Part shown: positions 27,645 to 36,047 of the stretch, one piece after another
Layout of the letters: each line of letters begins with the position of its first letter
Numbering within the stretch: the first letter of the stretch is position 1
From: Rubrivivax sp.
GTDB taxonomy: Bacteria; Pseudomonadota; Gammaproteobacteria; Burkholderiales; Burkholderiaceae_C
NCBI GenBank assembly: GCA_026125665.1
Contig: JAHCKS010000010.1
Coordinates: 1-64,000 of the forward strand
Direction: 5' to 3'
DNA: 64,000 nucleotides
Position numbers and translations under genes: made by a program
Notes under the pieces: model-generated
The model's input: only the letters and a program-made list of their open reading frames with translations
Databases searched by the model: none
What the model was told of the DNA's origin: nothing

Positions 27645-28580
27645 ATGAGCAGCGACTCGCTCGAGGGGCTCGATGCCTTCGTCGCCGTCGTCGAGGCGGG
27701 TGGCTTCGCCGCGGCGGCTCGGCGCCTGGCGATGACGACTTCGGCCGTGAGCAAGCAGGTCGGCCGGCTCGAGGCGCGGCTGCACGCGCGGCTGCTGCTG
27801 CGCACGACGCGCCGGCTCGCGCTGACCGAAGCGGGCGAGGTGTTCCTGGCGCATGCGCGGCGAGCGCTCGCCGAGCAGGCTGCCGGCCGCGAGGCGGTGA
27901 TCGAGCTCGGCGCGGCGCCGCGCGGCGAGCTGCGCCTGGCCGCACCGATGTCGTTCGGCATCCTGCACATCGCGCCGGCGATCGCGCCGTTCCTCGCCGC
28001 GTACCCGGAGATGCGAGTCGAGATGGTGCTCGACGACCGCGTGCAGGACCTGGTCGCCGGCGGGTTCGACCTCGCGATCCGCATCGGCGCGCTCGGCGGA
28101 TCGGGCAGCGTCGTCGCGCGCCGGCTCGCCAGCGCGAGCGGCGTGCTGTGCGCGAGCCCGGCCTACCTCGCGCGGCGCGGCACGCCGCGTGCGCCGGCCG
28201 ACCTGCTCGAGCACGAGACCTTGCTGTATGCCTATGGCGCCAATCCGGGCGAATGGCGCCTCGACAGCCCCGCGGGGCCGGCGAGCGTGGCGGTCGCGCC
28301 TCGGCTCACCTCGAACAACAGCCTCGCGCTGCGCGAAGCCGCGCTCGCCGGCGCCGGGGTGCTGCGAGTGCCGACCTTCGTCGTCGCGGCCGACCTGCAC
28401 TCCGGGCGGCTCGTGCGCGTGCTGCCCGAATGGCGCGCGCCCGGGCTCGACGTGCATGCGGTGTTCCCCGAGCGCGCCTACGTTCCGCTGAAGGCGCGCG
28501 CCTTCGTCGAATTCCTGCAGGCCCGCCTCGGCGACCCGCCGTACTGGGAGCGCAGCGAGCAGGGGCCGGCGCTGCGCTGA
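27645..28580 (+). CDS. LysR-type transcriptional regulator
   Basis: A 311-residue regulator with the N-terminal winged helix (LDAFVAVVEAGGFAAAARRL, TSAVSKQVGRLEARLHARLL) and a type 2 periplasmic-binding-like effector domain starting APRGELRLAAPMSFG. It belongs to the CrgA/PA2206-like branch by the RTTRRLALTEAGEVFL signature. The ATG at 27645 is chosen because the upstream frame runs through the divergent promoter. It is divergent from the epimerase/racemase-like operon and most likely controls it. Confidence 0.93.
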   Translation: MSSDSLEGLDAFVAVVEAGGFAAAARRLAMTTSAVSKQVGRLEARLHARLLLRTTRRLALTEAGEVFLAHARRALAEQAAGREAVIELGAAPRGELRLAAPMSFGILHIAPAIAPFLAAYPEMRVEMVLDDRVQDLVAGGFDLAIRIGALGGSGSVVARRLASASGVLCASPAYLARRGTPRAPADLLEHETLLYAYGANPGEWRLDSPAGPASVAVAPRLTSNNSLALREAALAGAGVLRVPTFVVAADLHSGRLVRVLPEWRAPGLDVHAVFPERAYVPLKARAFVEFLQARLGDPPYWERSEQGPALR

Positions 28581-28705
28581 GCAGCGCGCGCGGCGGTCCT
28601 CAGGCCGCGACCGCCTGTCGCGCCGCCGATCGCCTCCAGCCAGAACACGACGCAGGCGAGCCAGCCTGCGCGGCTGCTGCACCGCGCGACGCGCCGGCTC
28701 GCGCC

Positions 28706-30088
28706 TCACTCGAACAGCATCGCGCTGGCGACGTCGGCGTAGCGGTTGTCCCAGCCGCCGAGGATCAGCACGCGGCCGTCCGCGAGCCGCGTCACGCTGT
28801 GCCCGGAGCGCGCCTGCGGCATCGGCGGCAGCGGCGTGCCGCCGTCGGCGCTGCCGTAGGCCTCGGCCGAGGCGGTCGGGAACAGGCCGTCGTTCAGACC
28901 CCCGAACATCAGCACGCGGCCGTCGGCGGCGAGCACGCTCGAGACCTCGCCGCGCGGCGCGGCGAGCGGTCTCGCGCGCTCGATCGTCCGCTGCAGCGGG
29001 TCGTAGCGCAGCACGGTCGGGCTGGCCGCGCTGTGCATGTTGTCCTCGCCGCCGAGCAGCAGCACGCTGCCGTCGGCGAGGCGGTGCGCGGCGTGCAGCG
29101 CGCGCGGCTCCTGGTCCGCGCTCTGCACGACAGTGAAGGTCTCGGTCACCGGATCGAAGCGCTCGGCCCAGTGGTAGCGGGCGTCCCACGAGTGCCCGCC
29201 GGCGATCAGCACCGTGCCATCGGCGAGCGCGGTCGCGCTGTGGCCGGCGCGCGCGTTGCTCATCTCCGCGGCGAGCAGCCGGAACTGGCCGCTGGCGGGA
29301 TCCCAGATCTCGGCGCTCGCGAGCAGACCGATCGACCCGCCGGCGGTCCATCCGCCGGCGACGAACACGCGTCCGTCGGCGAGCAGCGTCGCGCTGTGCC
29401 CTTGCCGCGGGTGATTGAACGCGCCGCTCGGACGGGCGCTACCGTCGCGCGGATCGACGAGCTCGCCGGCGCGAAAGCCGTTCAGGCTCACCGTTCCGCC
29501 GAGCACGAGCACGCGGCCGTCGGCGAGCAGGGTGGCGCTGTGGAACTGGCGCCCGGTGCCGAGCTGGCCGATGGTCGTGAAGCTTTCGGTCGCCGCGTCG
29601 TAACGCGTGATGTTCGACGACAGCGTGTTCTCGCCGCGCGAGCCGCCGATCGCAAGCACCGAGCCGTCTGCGAGCAGCAGCGCCGTGTGCCCGCCGCTGA
29701 CGAAGGGTTGCGCCAGCGTGCGGTAGCGGTTGCGGTAGCCCACCGGCAGCGCGAGCTCGCGGCTCACCTGCCGTGCGCCGCCGACGACGACGAGGCGGAA
29801 CGTGGTGTCGGCCATCAACGGCGGCGTCTGCACGGGCTGCCCCGAAGCGACCGGCCCGACGCCCGGTTCGATGCGGCCCGCGCCGTTGGCAAAGCGCGCC
29901 GTCAGGCGCACCGACTCGCCGACGAACGCGCTCGTGCGGTCGGATTGGAATTCGGCGATGCTCGGCCCATCTTCGTCGCCCCCGCCTCCGCCGCAGGCGG
30001 CGAGCAGCGCGCTGCCCGCCAGGCCGAAGACGAAGCCGCGACGTGCCGCGCGGGCTCGTTCGATGCTTCTCGTTTCGGTGCCGTTCAT
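28706..30088 (-). CDS. Kelch-repeat lipoprotein (galactose-oxidase-like propeller)
   Basis: A 460-residue exported lipoprotein. The signal peptide ends with a lipobox (SALLAAC) followed by a Gly-rich linker. An Ig-like segment is followed by at least six Kelch blades recognisable by repeats of the type GHSATLLADGRVLVLGG and LLADGSVLAIGG. No copper-site Cys-Tyr pair of galactose oxidase is obvious, so an enzymatic role is not claimed; binding of carbohydrate or protein at the cell surface is more likely. It is 35 bp downstream of a small gene on the same strand. Confidence 0.85.
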   Translation of the reverse strand: MNGTETRSIERARAARRGFVFGLAGSALLAACGGGGGDEDGPSIAEFQSDRTSAFVGESVRLTARFANGAGRIEPGVGPVASGQPVQTPPLMADTTFRLVVVGGARQVSRELALPVGYRNRYRTLAQPFVSGGHTALLLADGSVLAIGGSRGENTLSSNITRYDAATESFTTIGQLGTGRQFHSATLLADGRVLVLGGTVSLNGFRAGELVDPRDGSARPSGAFNHPRQGHSATLLADGRVFVAGGWTAGGSIGLLASAEIWDPASGQFRLLAAEMSNARAGHSATALADGTVLIAGGHSWDARYHWAERFDPVTETFTVVQSADQEPRALHAAHRLADGSVLLLGGEDNMHSAASPTVLRYDPLQRTIERARPLAAPRGEVSSVLAADGRVLMFGGLNDGLFPTASAEAYGSADGGTPLPPMPQARSGHSVTRLADGRVLILGGWDNRYADVASAMLFE

Positions 30089-30123
30089 GCGTAGTCTCTG
30101 CGGAAGAAGATCGGGTTTGCGGC

Positions 30124-30345
30124 TCAGAGCCCTCGGTGCAGCAGCACCGGGAGCAGCGCGGGTGTGGCGAAGTCGCGCCCGACCGCCGCGAGCGCACGCA
30201 GGCAGTTGCTGCGCGCGCGCTCGCTCAGGCGCTCGAGCTCGACCCGGCCCGCGGCGGCGCAGGGGAAGGCCTGCGCGCTGCCTTCGCCGAACAGCGACTG
30301 GAAGCGAAGCTCGTATGCGCTCCCGCGCGAGGCACAGGCGTGCAT
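30124..30345 (-). CDS. Conserved small beta-proteobacterial protein
   Basis: A 73-residue protein with the core YELRFQSLFGEGSAQAFPCA, ELERLSERARSNCL and AAVGRDFATPALLP, a pattern I recall from short Burkholderiales proteins of unknown function. The ATG at 30345 has AAAGGGG upstream. A longer reading from 30408 is possible but its extra 21 residues are not family-like. It precedes the Kelch lipoprotein gene and may be co-transcribed. Confidence 0.6.
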   Translation of the reverse strand: MHACASRGSAYELRFQSLFGEGSAQAFPCAAAGRVELERLSERARSNCLRALAAVGRDFATPALLPVLLHRGL

Positions 30346-30740
30346 CGCGGCGACCCCTTTCTGCCTTTCCGGAGGCTCTGGCGAGCCCGCCGGCTCGAAG
30401 GCTGCCATTGCACGCCGCCCGGGTGGCGCGCCCGTTGCACCGCACGGCAGCGGCGATTACCGCTGCAATGCAAGCGTGGCGACGGCAGCGAGGGCAGGCG
30501 CCGACGCCGCCAGGCGCGCCTTGCAGGCCTTGCGCGCTCGGCGGCCGCGGCGGGCGCAACTGCCGTCGGCGGGCGCTCTAGCTGGAGCACCGCATGCCTG
30601 CCCTCCACCAACGTCGGCCAATGGCCGTCGGCGTGAGCAGGCCGTTCGTCCGGCAACGGCCGGTCGCGCTGCAGACCGGGCCATCGGCCCGCCTGGCACG
30701 GGTCGCCGTTCGGAACGGCATCCGTTCGCCGTTCAGCCCT
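30346..30740. other. Gene-free stretch
   Basis: Nearly 400 bp without a convincing gene. All open frames are short and of arginine/alanine-rich shadow character. It should hold the promoter of the small gene on the minus strand and the terminator of the EAL-regulator gene; I see no clear promoter hexamers, RNA gene or repeat. Confidence 0.5.
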
Positions 30741-31946
30741 TCACGACGGGGCGCTTCGACCGAGCTCCTGCCTCCGCTGCATCCAGGCCCCCGCCCACGC
30801 AGGCAGCGCCTCTCCTGACATCGGCTTGGCGATGAAGTAGCCCTGGGCGACGTCGCAGCCGTGCTCGACCAGGAAGTCCCAGTCCGTTCGCTCCTCCACG
30901 CCCTCGGCAACCGAAGTGATGCCGAGTTGCCGCGCCATGGCCAGGGTGCCGTCGACGATCGCCGCCAGCGAGGCGTCGTTCACGGCCCCGCTGACGAAGC
31001 TGCGGTCGAGCTTCAGCTCGTCGAACGGCAGGTCCCGCAGCTGCGCCAGCGAGGAGTGGCCGGTCCCGAAGTCGTCGATGGCCAGGCCGATGCGCTTCAA
31101 GCGCAGGCGGGTCAGGATGTCCAATGGTGCGAGCACGTCCTTCATCAGCCGGCTCTCCGTCACTTCGAGCACGACGGCGGAGAGCGGCACGCGTGCCGAG
31201 TGCGCCATCGCCGCCACGACGTCGGGGAAGTCGAGCGAGGCCAGGTTGTCCATCGACACGTTCACCGACACGTGCAGCGCGAGACCGGTGTCGAGCCAGG
31301 TGCGTACCTGCCGCAACGCCACCTCGAGGACGGCACGCGTCAGCGCATCGATCAGGCCATGTTCCTCGGCCACGCCGATGAACTGGTCGGGATAGACGAG
31401 GCCGGCCTCGGGGTGGCGCCATCGCACCAGGGCTTCGGCTCCCACGAGCTCGCCGGTGACCAGCGAGACCTTCGGCTGATAGTGGTTGGTCAGCTCGCCG
31501 GCTTCGATGGCACGGCGCAGCTCGTCCGGCGAGCGTGACCTGCCGGGGCGGCGGACCCGCGCCACGCGGCCTGCGCTGTTGTGCTCGACGATCTCGCGCA
31601 GCTGTGCCACCGCGACCGGCTTGGAGATGGCCCCGAGCAGGCGAATGCCATGGGCACGCGCCAGTCGCTCGGCCGTCTGCAGCACGCGCGGGTCTTCGCC
31701 GCTCACGAGCACGAGCCCGCCGTGCCACCCGACTCCGGCAAGGTGGCGGACGAACTCCACGCCGTCGGTGCCCGGCATCTGCAGGTCGCAGAAGACGAGG
31801 CCGATCGAGTCGCCCTCGGCGCGCAGCAGGTCCAAGGCTTGCTCGGCGCGCTCCACCAGCAGCACGGGCGATACGCCCAGATGCTCGAGCTGCCGGTCCA
31901 GCAACTTCAGCGCGAACGGATCGTCGTCCAGGACAAGGGTCTTCAT
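30741..31946 (-). CDS. Response regulator with EAL (c-di-GMP phosphodiesterase) domain
   Basis: A 401-residue output protein that degrades cyclic-di-GMP when activated. The receiver domain (1-125) has the acidic pocket LDDD, phospho-acceptor Asp54 in FCDLQMPGTDG, and SKP lysine. The EAL domain (about 150-390) retains the catalytic set: GAEALVRWRHPEAGL, SVNVSMDNL, EVTES, IDDFGTGHSSLAQL, KLDRSFV and AEGVE. It should be enzymatically active. It lies 31 bp downstream of a hybrid histidine kinase gene, in one transcriptional unit, and is the probable final target of that phosphorelay. Start at 31946 precedes KTLVLDDD. Confidence 0.95.
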   Translation of the reverse strand: MKTLVLDDDPFALKLLDRQLEHLGVSPVLLVERAEQALDLLRAEGDSIGLVFCDLQMPGTDGVEFVRHLAGVGWHGGLVLVSGEDPRVLQTAERLARAHGIRLLGAISKPVAVAQLREIVEHNSAGRVARVRRPGRSRSPDELRRAIEAGELTNHYQPKVSLVTGELVGAEALVRWRHPEAGLVYPDQFIGVAEEHGLIDALTRAVLEVALRQVRTWLDTGLALHVSVNVSMDNLASLDFPDVVAAMAHSARVPLSAVVLEVTESRLMKDVLAPLDILTRLRLKRIGLAIDDFGTGHSSLAQLRDLPFDELKLDRSFVSGAVNDASLAAIVDGTLAMARQLGITSVAEGVEERTDWDFLVEHGCDVAQGYFIAKPMSGEALPAWAGAWMQRRQELGRSAPS

Positions 31947-31977
31947 GCAGCTTTCCGCCATCGTGGGTGGTGCGGAC

Positions 31978-34900
31978 CTACGGCCCGCCGGACAGGTCGG
32001 CGATGCGTGCATCGACCGCGGCGATCAGCTCCTCGAAACGGCCGAAGACCTGCTCGATGCCGTCGCGCTGGCCGCTGCGGCAGGCGTTCTCGAGCTCGGC
32101 GCAGAGGTCACCCAGGCCGTGTGCGCCGACCGAACGCGAGGCCGCCTTCAGCCGGTGGGCAAGGGCGCCGACCTGGCGCAGGTCATCGGCCAGGCGCGCG
32201 GCGCGGATGTCCGTTCTCAGCTGGCCGGCCGAGCGGCGAAAGTCGCCGAGGAACTCGAGCACGACCGCGGGCTCGTTGCCGACGAGCGCGCGCAGGGTGT
32301 CCAGGTCGATCAGCGTGGTGTCCTTGTGCGCGGGCCGAGGCTCGACCAGGTCTGCGGGTGCCGTGGGCGGCGCATCCATGGGCAGCCACTTGCGCAACGT
32401 GGCCGCCAGGGCCTGCAGCCGAAGCGGCTTGGTCAGGTACTCGTCCATGCCGGCCGCCTCCGCACGCGCTGACTCGCCGCGCAGCGCATTCGCGGTCAAG
32501 GCCACGATCGGCAGCCGCGGCTTCCCGTGGCTTCGCCGCTCCGCTTCCTCGGAGCGGATGGCACGGGCCAGCGCGTAGCCGTCCATCTCGGGCATGTGCA
32601 GGTCCGTCAGCAGCAGCGCATGGCTCCCATCCCGCCACATCCGCAGGGCCTCGGCGCCGTTGTCGGCCAGTTCCGCGGCGTAGCCCAGCATGGCGATCTG
32701 GCGCAGGATGACCTTCCGGTTGATCTCGTCGTCCTCGGCAACGAGCAGCAGCTGGCCCTGCGCCCGCGCCTGCGCGACGGTCGGCGGCACGACGTGCTCG
32801 CAGGCCGCGGCTGGCGATGGCGCGTCGTGGAAGACCTCCGGTGAAGCACGTCCGGCCGCCACGGCGACGGCGCGCAGCAAGGCGGCTCGCCGGATGAACG
32901 TGCCGTCGAGGCTCACGACGTCGCGACGGGTCATGCGACCGCGCCGGCGGCGTCCGCGCGCGATGACGACGTGGCGGACGTCGTCCAGATGGGCGGTGGC
33001 CGCCTGAAGCGTCTCGGGGGTCGGCGCGTCCGGACCGCGGTTGTGCACGACCACGGGCCGATGCATCGAGGCGGCCAGCCTGGCGGCCTCGTCGAGATCG
33101 CCCACCAGGTGAACGCCGGCACCGGCGTGCTCCAGGTAGGCACGCAGGTCCTGCGGATCGATGTTCGAGCCCACGACGAGGCAGCGCAGACCGCAGAGGT
33201 CCGTCGCCGGCGGTGATGCCCACCCCGGAACCGGGTCGAGCGGCAGCGTGACCGTGAAGGTCGAACCCTGGCCGACCGCGCTCTCGACGTCGATCTCGCC
33301 ACCCATCATCGTCACGAGGCGCCGGCAGATGGCCAGCCCCAGCCCGCTGCCGCCGAATCGCCGCGTCGTCGACGCCTCGGCCTGCGTGAACGCGGAGAAG
33401 AGCTGGGGCAGCACGTGCGGCGCGATACCGATGCCGTTGTCGCTGACCCGGAGGACGAGCCTGGAGCGATCGCCGTCCCGGAGGGTCGCGCGTGCGGCGA
33501 CGCGCCCCTCCACTCGAGGTCGCCCGGCGCTGAACTTGATCGCGTTGCCGACGAGGTTGAAGAGGATCTGCCGCAGGCGGGTGGCGTCGCCGAAGACACG
33601 GGCCGGCACGTCCGGCGCGACGAACAGGCTCAGATCCACGCCCTTGTCGGTGGCCACCGGGAACAGCGTGTCGCAGATGCTCTCGATGAGCTCGGGCAGG
33701 TCGATGGCCGCTCGTTCGAGCTCGAGGCGGCCCGCTTCGATCTTCGAGAAGTCGAGGATGTCGTCGATCAAGCCCAGCAGCGCGAAGGCGGACGCGCGGA
33801 TGGTGCGCACGGCATCGGCCTGGTACTCGGTGAGGCGGGTGTTCGCCAGCACGTCGGCCATGCCGATGACGCCGTTCATCGGCGTGCGGATCTCGTGGCT
33901 CATCGTCGCGAGGAAGGCACTCTTGGCCCGGTTCGCGGCCTCGGCGGCTTGCCGGGCCTGCACGGACTCCGCCGTGCGTTCGGCCACGCGCTGCTCGAGC
34001 TCGACGTTCGTGGCGCGGATCTCGGCCTCGGCCCGCCGCCAGGCGGTGATGTCGAGGCTGAAGATGGCGATGCCGGCAGGGATCGGGATCGCCGTCACCT
34101 TGAACCATCCGTGCGACCCATCCGGGAAGACGAACTCGGTCTCCGTGTGCTGGGGAATGCGCTCGTGCATGCAGCGGCGCAGCTTCTCGTGCACCGCGGT
34201 CTTCTCGATCCCCGGGAACACCTCCATCTGGGTCCGCCCGATGAAGGTCTCGCCGGGCAGGCGGTTCTGCAGCATCGCCGTCACATTGAGGTAGCGATAC
34301 CGCCACTCGAAGTCGACGATCTGGCAGCCTTCCATCATGTGGTCGAGCGTGTACCGGTACACCTCCTCGCTCTGGCGCAGCGCGTCCTCGATGCGCGTGC
34401 GCTCGCTGATGTCGCGGATCGCGGTCAGGACGACCAGCCCGGCGTCGGCGGTGCGCATCGGGCCGAGGCTGATCTCGGCGGGGAAGCTGTCGCCGTTGCG
34501 GCGCCGGCCAGTCACCTGGCGCACGATCGGCGGGTCGTCGCCCTGCCCGAGGTCGCTGCTGCGCAGCATCCGGCGGTGCTCTTCCATGGCGCCGGGCACC
34601 AGCGTCTCGATCGGCCGGCCGGCCAGCTCGGCCCCGCTCCAGCCGAACACCTTCTCGGCCTGGTGGTTGGACTGGACGATGCGCCCCTCGCGGTCGCTCA
34701 TCACCACCGCGTCGGGAGCGAACTCGAACAGGTCGGCGAAGCGGCGTTCGTTGTGCGCGAGCTCCGAGGTTCGCTCGGCCACCCGCCGCTCGAGACCCGC
34801 GTTGACCGCGCGCAACTCGCCCTCGACACGCTGCCGCGCACGGATCTCGCCGCGGATCGAACGCAGCATGTACGCGAACACCGCCGCTGCGGCGGCGAGC

Positions 34901-35649
34901 GTGCCAACCAATGCCACGACCTCGTCGCCGCCGCGGTAGATGATGCCGCCACCGATCAGCAGCGTCAGGCAGGCGGCCACGAGGCCGCCGATGACCTGGG
35001 GCTCGACCGTGCGGCCCGCCCCGCCTTCCGACCCGGCCCCATCGGCCGAGGGCCAGTGCAACGCCAGCAGGCCGCTGCCGAGGCACGCAAAGGCCAGCCC
35101 CGTGTGCACGGGCATCGGGGGCAGCAGTCCGTCGGTCACGAACTCGTCGGCACCCCACAGGTGGCCGAGCAGCGCCAGCGCGCCGACGGCCGTCACGACG
35201 ATGGCGAGTGCCAGGGCCGGCACCTGCCACCGGGGCGCCCCCGGGGGCACCGCGAGCGCAGCGCCGACCAGCGTGAAGGCCGTGGCCGCGTACGGCGACA
35301 TGCGCCCCGGCATCAGGTCGGACGCGACGGCGCTGTCACGCACGAGCAGCTCGTCGATGCCGAGCTGCCACCCGAACGTGTACTGCCCGAGCGTGCCCGC
35401 ACCCAGCAGCGCCACCAGTGCGGCCAGCAGGGGCACCGCGCCGGCCCATCGCGCCGGCACGGCGCCGGTGCGCAGATACAGCGCAGTTCCGGCGACGACC
35501 AACCCCGCCGCCGTGTTCGCCTTCATCTGGACCGCGCCGGGCAGCGCGCGCTCGAGAGGCGGCACGTCCAGCATCCACCCAGTCAAGACGGCCAGTCCGA
35601 TGGCCAGGCAAACCACCGCCGCCACGCGGCAGGCACGTGTGCGCAGCAC
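31978..35649 (-). CDS. Hybrid sensor histidine kinase (membrane-PAS-PAS-HisKA-HATPase-pseudoREC-REC-HPt)
   Basis: A 1223-residue inner-membrane kinase. Residues 1-265 contain about seven hydrophobic segments (MASE-like sensor). PAS domains follow at about 300-420 and 425-540, then a short coiled coil. HisKA has the phospho-His585 in MSHEIRTPMNGVIG; the ATPase shows NLVGNAIKFS, DNGIGI and GGSGLGLAI. Next is a degenerate receiver (about 820-945) in which the acceptor Asp is replaced (VVVHNRG), a true receiver with Asp1016 (LLLTDLHMPEMDG), and a C-terminal HPt with His1165 (AHRLKAAS). All steps of a four-step phosphorelay are thus in one chain, with the EAL regulator encoded next. Confidence 0.93.
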   Translation of the reverse strand: MLRTRACRVAAVVCLAIGLAVLTGWMLDVPPLERALPGAVQMKANTAAGLVVAGTALYLRTGAVPARWAGAVPLLAALVALLGAGTLGQYTFGWQLGIDELLVRDSAVASDLMPGRMSPYAATAFTLVGAALAVPPGAPRWQVPALALAIVVTAVGALALLGHLWGADEFVTDGLLPPMPVHTGLAFACLGSGLLALHWPSADGAGSEGGAGRTVEPQVIGGLVAACLTLLIGGGIIYRGGDEVVALVGTLAAAAAVFAYMLRSIRGEIRARQRVEGELRAVNAGLERRVAERTSELAHNERRFADLFEFAPDAVVMSDREGRIVQSNHQAEKVFGWSGAELAGRPIETLVPGAMEEHRRMLRSSDLGQGDDPPIVRQVTGRRRNGDSFPAEISLGPMRTADAGLVVLTAIRDISERTRIEDALRQSEEVYRYTLDHMMEGCQIVDFEWRYRYLNVTAMLQNRLPGETFIGRTQMEVFPGIEKTAVHEKLRRCMHERIPQHTETEFVFPDGSHGWFKVTAIPIPAGIAIFSLDITAWRRAEAEIRATNVELEQRVAERTAESVQARQAAEAANRAKSAFLATMSHEIRTPMNGVIGMADVLANTRLTEYQADAVRTIRASAFALLGLIDDILDFSKIEAGRLELERAAIDLPELIESICDTLFPVATDKGVDLSLFVAPDVPARVFGDATRLRQILFNLVGNAIKFSAGRPRVEGRVAARATLRDGDRSRLVLRVSDNGIGIAPHVLPQLFSAFTQAEASTTRRFGGSGLGLAICRRLVTMMGGEIDVESAVGQGSTFTVTLPLDPVPGWASPPATDLCGLRCLVVGSNIDPQDLRAYLEHAGAGVHLVGDLDEAARLAASMHRPVVVHNRGPDAPTPETLQAATAHLDDVRHVVIARGRRRRGRMTRRDVVSLDGTFIRRAALLRAVAVAAGRASPEVFHDAPSPAAACEHVVPPTVAQARAQGQLLLVAEDDEINRKVILRQIAMLGYAAELADNGAEALRMWRDGSHALLLTDLHMPEMDGYALARAIRSEEAERRSHGKPRLPIVALTANALRGESARAEAAGMDEYLTKPLRLQALAATLRKWLPMDAPPTAPADLVEPRPAHKDTTLIDLDTLRALVGNEPAVVLEFLGDFRRSAGQLRTDIRAARLADDLRQVGALAHRLKAASRSVGAHGLGDLCAELENACRSGQRDGIEQVFGRFEELIAAVDARIADLSGGP

Positions 35650-36047
35650 CGGGCGCTACCCGCTGCGAGCGGGGAATGGCCAGCCGACGGCACCGGATGA
35701 CCAGGGCATGCGGACCTCCCGACACCAGAGGCGGCGCCGCAGCACCGCCGGGTGCCTTTGTGGATTGATACAAGGGCATTCTGACCAAAAGCTGCGGTGC
35801 TGTCAGCTTCGGATCGCGGCGTCGGGTTGCCGAGCAACGGGGCTCTCGAGCCCCGCACTGTGCGGGCGGGCGCCGTCGTTGGGAAGGGCGCCTCGTCACC
35901 TTGCCTTCGTGCTTCGACCCCTAGATTGAAGGGCATGAATGGGCAGCAAAGACCCTCGTTCGAGTGCGCCATTTCGGCAGTTAGCCGTGCAAGCACACAA
36001 AGTGTCCACGTCCTGCCGGAACCGGAAGCGCCGTCCCAGGAGGTGCC
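35650..36047. promoter_or_regulatory. Divergent intergenic region, kinase gene / Ser-Thr kinase gene
   Basis: About 400 bp separating two divergent signalling genes. Base composition drops in the middle (for example TTTGTGGATTGATACAAGGG around 35757-35776), as expected of promoters. A candidate minus-strand -10 could lie there, but no pair of hexamers is convincing. No protein-like frame is visible. Confidence 0.4.

Noticed and set aside
33415-35700. 761-residue frame antisense to the hybrid kinase
   Set aside because: Shadow of a gene with clear catalytic motifs on the other strand.
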